Shown piece by piece: positions 13,799 through 19,513 of a stretch of DNA of 19,513 nucleotides. Below the pieces are notes generated by a model, which saw nothing but the letters and a program-made list of their open reading frames with translations, did not search any database and had not been told where the DNA came from. The stretch spans positions 1 through 19,513 of the forward strand of contig CAKTZK010000024.1 in assembly GCA_934635515.1 (NCBI GenBank), read 5' to 3'. Every line of letters begins with the position of its first letter. The stretch's first letter is position 1. The DNA is from an uncultured Oscillospiraceae bacterium. Its GTDB lineage: Bacteria; Bacillota_A; Clostridia; Oscillospirales; Oscillospiraceae. The position numbers were made by a program, and so were the translations under genes.

Positions 13799-14607
13799 AA
13801 ACGAAGAAGAAAAATTTCGGCGACAAGCTGGGCGCCCTCTACGCGGTGGTCCTGTTCCTGTTCATCTATCTCCCCACGGTGATCATGGTGGTCTACTCCT
13901 TTAATCAGCAGGCCAGCAACAAGTGGTGGACCGGCTTTACCACCCAGTGGTACGCCAAGCTCTTTCAGGACAGTCAGCTCTGGCAGGCCTTCGGCCTGTC
14001 CATGAAGATCTCCCTGGTGTCCACCGCCATCGTGGTGGTCATTGGCACCCTGGGGGCCATGGGCCTCACCCGCTATAAGTTTTTCGGGCGAAATGCCCTG
14101 ACCTATTCCGTGTATCTGCCCATGATCGTTCCGGGGGTGGTGTTTGCTGTGCCCATTATGGCGCTGCTGGTGCTGCTGGGACTGAACAAGGGCTTTTGGT
14201 CCGTGGTGCTGGGCAACGTGATTTTGATGCTGCCCTACATGATCCTCACCGTGCGCACCCGCTTCCTGGGGCTGGACCGCTCTATTGAGGAGGCCAGCAT
14301 GGACCTGGGAGCGAGCGGCCTGGAGACTTTTTTCCGCATCACCCTGCCCTCGGTGGCCCCGGGCATTTTCACCGGCGCGCTGCTGAGCTTCGCCCTGACC
14401 CTGGACGACGTGGTCATGGCGGACTTTCTGGCCGGGCCCAACTGCCTGACCTTCCCCATGAAGATCTATAACTCCATCCGCAAGGGCGTCTCCCCGGAGA
14501 TCAACGCCCTGGAAACCATCATTTCCGGTCTTATTTTCCTGGGCGTGGCCATTTACCTGCTGGTGAAAAACCGGCAGGAGCGGGCGGCCCGGAAAGTGGA
14601 ACAATAA
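13795..14607 (+). CDS. potC: ABC transporter permease, PotC family (270 aa)
   Basis: Second permease subunit, pairing with the PotB-like protein. It has six likely membrane helices; the first is about residues 15-34. The EAA loop is SIEEASMDLGASGLETFFRI then TLPSVAPGIF. The later stretch ALTLDDVVMADFLAGPNCLT matches the PotC/PotI 'S-LDD-x-V-x-x-F' pattern. The C-terminal tail is basic, ending RQERAARKVEQ. Overlap with potB by 4 bases shows translational coupling. A gap of 52 bases to the binding-protein gene includes an AAGGGAG site, so the binding protein is translated independently and probably in excess, as is usual for such systems. Confidence 0.9.
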   Translation: MKTKKKNFGDKLGALYAVVLFLFIYLPTVIMVVYSFNQQASNKWWTGFTTQWYAKLFQDSQLWQAFGLSMKISLVSTAIVVVIGTLGAMGLTRYKFFGRNALTYSVYLPMIVPGVVFAVPIMALLVLLGLNKGFWSVVLGNVILMLPYMILTVRTRFLGLDRSIEEASMDLGASGLETFFRITLPSVAPGIFTGALLSFALTLDDVVMADFLAGPNCLTFPMKIYNSIRKGVSPEINALETIISGLIFLGVAIYLLVKNRQERAARKVEQ

Positions 14608-14659
14608 TAAAATATATTTAAAATGCTTTCAGCAACAGAAAAGAAGGGAGTTTAAACCA

Positions 14660-15736
14660 ATGAAAAAGAAACTTATGGCCATTCTGCTGGCCCTGGGTGT
14701 TCTGGCCACCGCTACCGCCTGCTCCAGCAAGAAAGACAGCGGCACCTCCGCTACCGGCTATGCCGATTCCATCAATGTCCTGCTCTATCCGGACTATGTG
14801 TCCGAGGATGTGCTGGCCGCCTTTGAGCAGGAGTACGGCATCAAGGTGAACATCACCTACCTCTCCTATGAGGAGGACAATATCACCCGGGTGGAGGGCG
14901 GCGACGAATTCGACCTCATCAACCCCTGCCAGGAGACCGTCCACCAGATACTGCAGAAGGACCTGCTGCAGAAGATCGACAAGACCAAGATCCCCAACCT
15001 GGCCAACCTCTATGAGCAGTACAACACCTACGACTACCCCGGCGAGGAGGACTACAGCGTCCCCTATATGTGCGGCTCCATGTCCATCATCGTAAACAAG
15101 GATACCTGCCCCATTGAGATCACCAAGTGGTCCGACCTGGCCGATCCCGCCCTGAAGGGCCAGATCGTCTCCACGGATATCGACCGGCGTTTTGTAGCTA
15201 CTACCCTGGCTGAAAACGGCTTTGACCCCAACAGCGAGAACCAGGCCGACCTGGATGCTGTGTTCGACTGGCTGTGCCAGTTCAACAGCAATGTAAAGGT
15301 CTATGATAACGGCGCCCCCCGGACCTCTCTGGAAAACGGCGACTGCAGCGTAGCCTTTACCTACACCACCGACTATGTGCTCATCAAACAGGAGGACCCC
15401 ACCGGCAACTATGAGCTGGTCACCCTGCCCGACGGTTGGTACTCCCGGGGCGAGTGGATGCTGGCCATCCCCGCCTCCAGCACCAAGGCCACCGAGGCGG
15501 AGCTGCTGATGAACTATATCCACGACGCCAAGAACTACGCCGACAACGTGATGAAGTACCCCGGCGTGCCGGTCAACGAGGCCTGCACCCAGTACCTGAC
15601 CGACGAATATAAGGAGCTGTTCAAGGCCTTTGATATTCCCGAGACCGCCCACACCTTCACCCTGGCGTCCCTGTCCTCGGAGAGCCTGGAGATGTATGAC
15701 CTGTTCATCTCCAATGTCATGGCCAGCTCCAAGTGA
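14660..15736 (+). CDS. potD: PotD-family substrate-binding lipoprotein with altered ligand site (358 aa)
   Basis: A lipoprotein signal (MKKKLMAILLALGVLATATA then C21, SSKKDSG) indicates anchoring outside the membrane by lipid on C21. The following ~335 residues are a type-II periplasmic-like binding fold: INVLLYPDYVSEDVLAAFEQ, FDLINPCQETVHQILQKDLL and KIDKTKIPN are PotD-like. Several sites differ from polyamine binders: LYPDY (41-45) replaces N-W-x-x-Y, NPCQET (88-93) replaces VPS-x-Y, STDIDRRFV (171-179) replaces TDDAREVF, and YMCGS (136-140) lacks the family's Trp. These changes remove expected acidic and aromatic contacts and add Arg 176/177. The name is by fold and position only, not by proven ligand. 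ATG 14660 has AAGAAGGGAG. Confidence 0.87.
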   Translation: MKKKLMAILLALGVLATATACSSKKDSGTSATGYADSINVLLYPDYVSEDVLAAFEQEYGIKVNITYLSYEEDNITRVEGGDEFDLINPCQETVHQILQKDLLQKIDKTKIPNLANLYEQYNTYDYPGEEDYSVPYMCGSMSIIVNKDTCPIEITKWSDLADPALKGQIVSTDIDRRFVATTLAENGFDPNSENQADLDAVFDWLCQFNSNVKVYDNGAPRTSLENGDCSVAFTYTTDYVLIKQEDPTGNYELVTLPDGWYSRGEWMLAIPASSTKATEAELLMNYIHDAKNYADNVMKYPGVPVNEACTQYLTDEYKELFKAFDIPETAHTFTLASLSSESLEMYDLFISNVMASSK

Positions 15737-15754
15737 CAAAGGCGGTGGGAGTCT

Positions 15755-16078
15755 GTGAAAAAGATCAAGATCACCGTCATGCGTATGGCGTCCTATCCGG
15801 ACCTGTCCGCCCAGTATGAAAATCCCCTGGAGCACACCTGCGACATGAAGCTGGGCCAGGTGTTCCTGGCCGACGGTTGGCGCCAGCCCGAAGGCATGTG
15901 CGACAGCGCCTGGTCCAGCATCTCCCCCTTTGTTATGACCCTGGCCTACGGCGGCAGCGACATTTACAAGGGCTGGATGAAGAACAAGAAAAGCGCCATG
16001 GTCTCCTGCAACGACGGATTTCGCCCGGTGAGCTTCTATATCGAGGCCCTGGACGAGGAGGCCTCGGACTGGTTCTGA
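15755..16078 (+). CDS. TIGR04076 family protein (107 aa)
   Basis: This is a small, soluble protein of unknown function. The pattern KKIKITVMR at the start, LEHTCD (C29), FLADGWRQPEGMCDSAWSSI (C49), LAYGG and SCNDGFRPVSFYIE (C85) matches TIGR04076 as I know it: 'G-x-PEG-x-C-x-W-x-x-I ... C-x-DG-x-RPV'. Three conserved-type cysteines could bind metal or an intermediate. Related proteins often stand beside redox or small-molecule degradation genes. A GTG start at 15755 is supported by GGTGGGAG at 15744-15751, 18 bases after the binding-protein stop with no terminator between. It therefore belongs to the importer operon, and its job is probably tied to the imported compound or its hydrolysis. Confidence 0.8.
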   Translation: MKKIKITVMRMASYPDLSAQYENPLEHTCDMKLGQVFLADGWRQPEGMCDSAWSSISPFVMTLAYGGSDIYKGWMKNKKSAMVSCNDGFRPVSFYIEALDEEASDWF

Positions 16079-16122
16079 CGGCGCGTATATTTCCCACACA
16101 AGAAACGAAAGAGGCACACACT

Positions 16123-17556
16123 ATGACCGACGCAAAAACCGCGGCCCTGGCCGCCATCGAAGAGCAAAGCCCCCTGCTGACGGAGCTTTCCGACACTATA
16201 TGGAGCTATGCGGAGCTTTCCCTGCAGGAGTATAAGTCCGCGGAGCTGTACTGCCGGGTGCTGGCGGAGCAGGGCTTCACCGTGGAGCGGGGACTCAGCG
16301 GCATCGAGACGGCCTTTTCCGCCGGCTTCGGCAGCGGCGGCCCGGTGATCGGCCTGCTGGCGGAGTACGACGCTCTGGCGGGGCTTTCCCAAAAGGGCGG
16401 CGCGGCGGAGAAAAGCCCTCTGGTCCCCGGCGGGGCGGGCCACGGCTGCGGCCATAACCTCCTGGGGGTCGGCGCTCTGGCCGCCGCCCTGGGCGTGAAG
16501 CGGTATTTGGAAAAGACCGGCTGCCCCGGCCGGGTGGTGCTGTTCGGCTGCCCGGGCGAGGAGGGGGGCGCGGCCAAGGCTTTTATGGCCCGGGACGGCC
16601 TCTGGCGGGGCCTGGATGCGGCCCTGACCTGGCACCCCGACTGCTGCAACGAGGTGGTCACCGGCTCCACCAACGCCTGCATCCAGGTGCAGTACCTGTT
16701 CCACGGCACGGCCTCCCACGCCGCCGGTGCGCCGGAAAAGGGCCGCAGCGCCCTGGACGCGGTAACGCTGATGAACCTGGGCACGGAGTTTCTCCGGGAG
16801 CATATAGACGGCAAGTGCCGCGTGCATTATACCGTTACCAACGGCGGCGGCTACAGCCCCAACGTGGTGCCGGCGGAGGCATCGGTCCTGTACATGGTGC
16901 GCTCGGACCAGGTGAAAAAAGCTCTGGACCTGCAGCAGCGGGTGGACGCCATCGCCCAGGGTGCCGCCCTGATGACCGGCACCACCTTCACCCGCAAGTT
17001 CATCGACGGCCTGGCCGAGATCGTTCCCAACCACACCCTGGAGCAGGTGCTCTATGAGAATTTTGCCGCCCTGGGCGCACCCGGCCATACGGCGGAGGAG
17101 CTGGCCCTGGCCGACGCCCTGGCCGCCACCTATGATGCCCGGGATTTTGTACCCGGCTGCGGCGGGGAGGACCCGGACTACGCCGGGCAGGTGAAGGCCC
17201 TGCAGGGGGAGCACACCTTAAACGACTTCCTCCTGCCCCTGTATACCGGGGAGAGCTTCAGCCCCACCTCCACAGACGTGGGGGATGTCAGCTGGGAGTG
17301 TCCCACGGCCCAGATCCATGTGGCCGCCTGGCCCAACGGCTGCCCCGGCCACAGCTGGCAGAATGTGTCCTGCGGAAAGAGCACCATCGGCCACAAGGCC
17401 ATGCTTCAGGCAGGCAAGGTGCTGTGCGCCGCCGCCATCGACCTGCTAACAGAGCCGCAACTGCTGGAGCGGGCCAAGGAGGAGTTTGCCGGGCGCACCG
17501 CCGGGGGCTATCACTGTCCCATCCCCGCCGGGGCCGTGCCTACCGTGCCGGAGTAA
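16123..17556 (+). CDS. M20 family amidohydrolase, AbgB-like (477 aa)
   Basis: This zinc-dependent hydrolase is expected to cleave an amide bond between an acyl or aryl group and an amino acid in the cytoplasm. Metal ligands are visible: GHGCGHN (H107, H111, with C109 that some members use), PGEEGG (E146/E147) and H171 in TWHPD. H199 in GTASHAAGAP is the usual dimer-domain catalytic histidine. Length (477) and spacing fit AbgB (481 aa), which works with AbgA on p-aminobenzoyl-glutamate. No AbgA partner is next to it. It is the last gene of the importer operon, 44 bases after the TIGR04076 gene, with GAAAGAGG before ATG 16123. The importer supplying its substrate is a natural reading. No signal peptide. 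Confidence 0.85.
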   Translation: MTDAKTAALAAIEEQSPLLTELSDTIWSYAELSLQEYKSAELYCRVLAEQGFTVERGLSGIETAFSAGFGSGGPVIGLLAEYDALAGLSQKGGAAEKSPLVPGGAGHGCGHNLLGVGALAAALGVKRYLEKTGCPGRVVLFGCPGEEGGAAKAFMARDGLWRGLDAALTWHPDCCNEVVTGSTNACIQVQYLFHGTASHAAGAPEKGRSALDAVTLMNLGTEFLREHIDGKCRVHYTVTNGGGYSPNVVPAEASVLYMVRSDQVKKALDLQQRVDAIAQGAALMTGTTFTRKFIDGLAEIVPNHTLEQVLYENFAALGAPGHTAEELALADALAATYDARDFVPGCGGEDPDYAGQVKALQGEHTLNDFLLPLYTGESFSPTSTDVGDVSWECPTAQIHVAAWPNGCPGHSWQNVSCGKSTIGHKAMLQAGKVLCAAAIDLLTEPQLLERAKEEFAGRTAGGYHCPIPAGAVPTVPE

Positions 17557-17587
17557 TGGCGGGAAAAACATGGAATAAACAAGCTGT

Positions 17588-17617
17588 GAGGGGCTGCCGC
17601 GCATGCGGCAGCCCCTC
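17588..17617 (+). terminator. Hairpin ending the pot/M20 operon
   Basis: A 13-bp perfect stem, GAGGGGCTGCCGC (17588-17600) with its complement at 17605-17617, and a GCAT loop. A strong U-run does not follow; CTGTATTT comes next. A second weak hairpin, ATGCCG/CGGCAT at 17673-17692, is followed by ATATTTTT and may act as backup. Together they separate the operon from ychF. Confidence 0.68.
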
Positions 17618-17709
17618 CTGTATTTCCCGTATAAAGCCGAAAGCGCCCATAGCCCGGCGGGACCATCCGCAAATGCCGAAGAAACCCGGCATATATTTTT
17701 CCACATGGG

Positions 17710-17738
17710 TTGAGAACTTTCGTTTTGTGTGCTATATT
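17710..17738 (+). promoter_or_regulatory. Sigma-A promoter of ychF
   Basis: TTGAGA (17710-17715), a 17-base spacer and TATATT (17733-17738), 37 bases upstream of the ATG at 17776. Confidence 0.8.
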
Positions 17739-17775
17739 ATAGGATAACGAATTGCTCAAAGGAGAGAGAAAATAT

Positions 17776-18891
17776 ATGAAATTAGGTATTGTGGGGCTTC
17801 CCAATGTAGGCAAGTCCACCCTCTTCAACGCCATCACCAACGCCGGTGCCGAGAGCGCCAATTATCCCTTCTGCACCATCGAGCCCAATGTGGGCGTGGT
17901 GGCGGTGCCGGACGCACGGCTGGACAAGCTGGCCGAGATGTACCAGCCGGATAAGAAGACCCCGGCGGTCATCGAGTTCGTGGACATCGCGGGCCTTGTG
18001 AAGGGCGCCAGCCAGGGCGCGGGCCTGGGCAATAAGTTCCTGGAGAACATCCGCCGCACCGACGCCATCGTCCATGTGGTCCGCTGCTTCGACGATGAGA
18101 ACATCATGCATGTGGTGGCCGATGCCGGCACCAATGTCCCCGTGGACCCCCTGGGCGACATCGAGACCATCGACCTGGAGCTCATCATGGCCGACCTGGA
18201 GATGGTGAATCGCCGAGTGGAAAAGGCCAGCAAGGCCGCCAAGGGTGACAAGAAATTCCTCCACGAGGCAGAGGTCTTCAAGGCCCTGGCCGAGCACCTG
18301 GATGCCGGCAAGTCTGCCCGCACCTTCGAGTGCGACAAGGACGATGCCGCCCTGCTCGCTACCGCAGACCTTCTGAGCCTCAAGCCCATCATCTACGCCG
18401 CCAATATGGACGAAGCGGGCTTTGCCGACTGCGACAGCAACCCCTATTTCAATGATGTGAAAGCCCTGGCCGAGAAGGAAGGCGCCCAGGTGCTGCCTAT
18501 CTGCGCCAAGCTGGAGCAGGACATTGCCGAGCTGGACGACCCCGAGGAGCGGGCCATGTTCCTGGAGGAGCTGGGCGTGGAAAAGTCGGGCCTGGATCGC
18601 CTGATCCAGTGCAGCTACGACCTGCTGGGCCTCATCTCCTTCCTCACCTACGGCAAGGACGAGTGCCGTGCCTGGACCATCAAAAAAGGCACCAAGGCCC
18701 CCCAGGCCGCGGGCAAGATCCACTCCGACATCGAGCGGGGCTTCATTCGTGCCGAGACCATCAATTTTGATGAAATGATGGCCTGCGGCGGCAGCGTGGC
18801 CGCTGCCAAGGAAAAGGGCCTCCTCCGCTCCGAGGGTAAGGACTATGTGGTCAAGGACGGCGACATGATCTACTTCCGCTTCAACGTGTGA
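17776..18891 (+). CDS. ychF: Redox-regulated ATPase YchF/Ola1 (371 aa)
   Basis: A universally conserved Obg-type P-loop ATPase linked to ribosomes and stress responses. G1 is GLPNVGKST (7-15), G3 is [10 protein letters not shown] (70-79), and the G4 position carries NMDE (210-213) in place of NKxD, the change that makes YchF prefer ATP. The coiled-coil insert covers about 130-200, and the TGS domain is the last ~85 residues ([12 protein letters not shown]... [13 protein letters not shown]). The length of 371 aa is close to the usual 363-366. ATG 17776 has AAAGGAGAGAG; an in-frame TTG at 17752 lies before this site and is rejected. Monocistronic, with its own promoter and terminator. Confidence 0.96.
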   Translation: MKLGIVGLPNVGKSTLFNAITNAGAESANYPFCTIEPNVGVVAVPDARLDKLAEMYQPDKKTPAVIEFVDIAGLVKGASQGAGLGNKFLENIRRTDAIVHVVRCFDDENIMHVVADAGTNVPVDPLGDIETIDLELIMADLEMVNRRVEKASKAAKGDKKFLHEAEVFKALAEHLDAGKSARTFECDKDDAALLATADLLSLKPIIYAANMDEAGFADCDSNPYFNDVKALAEKEGAQVLPICAKLEQDIAELDDPEERAMFLEELGVEKSGLDRLIQCSYDLLGLISFLTYGKDECRAWTIKKGTKAPQAAGKIHSDIERGFIRAETINFDEMMACGGSVAAAKEKGLLRSEGKDYVVKDGDMIYFRFNV

Positions 18892-18901
18892 TCTTAAAGA
18901 C

Positions 18902-18935
18902 AAAAAGAGCACCCACATAGTGGGTGCTCTTTTTT
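18902..18935. terminator. Bidirectional terminator between ychF and the GNAT gene
   Basis: AAAAAGAGCACCCAC (18902-18916), loop ATA, and its complement at 18920-18934, followed by one more T. The A-rich left arm also gives U on the minus strand, so it serves both convergent genes. The GNAT stop codon is just beyond. Confidence 0.93.
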
Positions 18936-18939
18936 GCTT

Positions 18940-19473
18940 TTATCCGGGCAGCTTCTTCTCCAGCAGCACCAGGTCTACCCCGGTCAGGCCGTTAAATACG
19001 CAGGGCACGATGCCGATCTCCCGGTAGCCCAGCTTTTTATATAGCGCCCGGGCGGTGATATTTTTGGCGTTGGTGTCCATGCGCAGGAAAGGGCAGCCCT
19101 TTTCGGCGGCGTAGGCCTCATAGTAGCCCACAAATTCCCGCCCCAGGCCCCGGCCGCTCTCTGCCGGGTCGATGACCAGGGTGTGCAGCACCATCACCTG
19201 CTCATCCGGAGCCGGGTACTGCCAGGCGGCCTGCCGGTATACGTCCACCTGGATCTGGTTGATGATGGCGGCGCCTGTGACCTTCCCCTCCCGGCGCTGC
19301 ACGAACAGATCGCCCCGGGCCAGGGCGGCGCGGGCCGTGTCCTCCGTGGGGTATACGCCCCGCTGCCAGCCCACATAGGGGCCGCCCTGCTCCTGCCGGG
19401 CGATGATGTCCTCATAGATCCGTCCGATGGCCGCCAGGTCTGCCTGGCAGGCCTTAACGATACTCGTGTTCAT
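18940..19473 (-). CDS. GNAT family N-acetyltransferase (177 aa)
   Basis: This transfers an acetyl group from acetyl-CoA to an amine; substrate unknown. The GNAT core is visible: AACQADLAAIGRIYEDI-like beginning, VLHTLVIDPAESGRGLGREF (motif A with the R/Q-x-x-G-x-G/A pyrophosphate loop), then FLRMDTNAKNITARALYKKL and GYREIG (motif B). The C-terminal GVDLVLLEKKLPG closes the fold. The ATG at 19473 is chosen because GAGG lies 9 bases upstream; a GTG at 19488 and an ATG at 19482 are in frame. The GTG overlaps the stop of the preceding gene as GTGA, so coupling is possible and the start is not certain. Shares a bidirectional terminator with ychF. Confidence 0.85.
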   Translation of the reverse strand: MNTSIVKACQADLAAIGRIYEDIIARQEQGGPYVGWQRGVYPTEDTARAALARGDLFVQRREGKVTGAAIINQIQVDVYRQAAWQYPAPDEQVMVLHTLVIDPAESGRGLGREFVGYYEAYAAEKGCPFLRMDTNAKNITARALYKKLGYREIGIVPCVFNGLTGVDLVLLEKKLPG

Positions 19474-19484
19474 ATCATCCATCC

Positions 19485-19513
19485 TCACAGCCGGATCACA
19501 TAGTCGTAGATCT
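19485..19513 (-). CDS. C-terminal end of an unidentified minus-strand gene (partial)
   Basis: From the right edge, an open frame on the minus strand reads IYDYVIRL and stops at TGA (19487-19485), overlapping the GTG of the acetyltransferase. The sequence is too short to name, but the GTGA junction suggests two coupled genes. Confidence 0.35.

Noticed and set aside
14618..16117. A 499-codon antisense open frame over the binding-protein and TIGR04076 genes
   Set aside because: It runs against genes with clear lipoprotein and family signatures. Its translation is Gly/Val/Leu/His-rich without motifs, as expected of an antisense strand.
17782..18918. A long antisense open frame opposite ychF
   Set aside because: The forward frame encodes a universally conserved ATPase with all motifs intact; the antisense product has no domain features.

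Overview
The window is a GC-rich chromosomal stretch from a spore-forming Firmicute, most likely a gut clostridium of the Oscillospiraceae type. The reasons are Shine-Dalgarno starts of the AGGAGG type, sigma-A promoters close to the Bacillus consensus, a spoVT gene, and palindromic intergenic repeats of a kind I associate with that family. Genus cannot be decided from the sequence alone.

Bases 1-6234 are the right-hand part of a phage structural cluster, all on the + strand. A palindromic repeat block (1-100) is followed by a 67-aa capsid-associated small protein, a head-tail connector-like protein, a 572-aa beta-rich tail (nozzle-like) protein, a coiled-coil minor structural protein, a 614-aa DUF859-type receptor-binding protein, and a 365-aa protein joining a peptidoglycan-binding domain to a long coiled coil (candidate ejection protein). 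The part seen has no tape measure, tail tube, holin, endolysin or integrase, so it reads best as a short-tailed (podovirus-like) prophage or remnant. A strong terminator at 6202-6234 closes it.

Bases 6235-11868 are host housekeeping and stress genes. spoVT has a good sigma-G-type promoter. A convergent minus-strand operon, xpaC-telA-TPM, has a textbook sigma-A promoter. Then come a DUF6512 membrane protein, an alpha-hydroxy-acid oxidizing flavoprotein with a cysteine-rich N-terminus, and a small ferredoxin-thioredoxin-reductase-like protein with three CxC motifs.

Bases 11785-17617 look like one six-gene transcription unit. It holds a PotABCD-type ABC importer, a TIGR04076 small cysteine protein and an M20 (AbgB-like) amidohydrolase, ended by a hairpin. 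The binding protein lacks residues expected of a polyamine binder. With the hydrolase downstream, this suggests uptake and intracellular cleavage of an amide-linked, possibly carboxylated compound. This is the best candidate for an undescribed system here.

Bases 17710-19513 hold ychF with its own promoter and a bidirectional terminator, a convergent GNAT acetyltransferase, and the last codons of another minus-strand gene.
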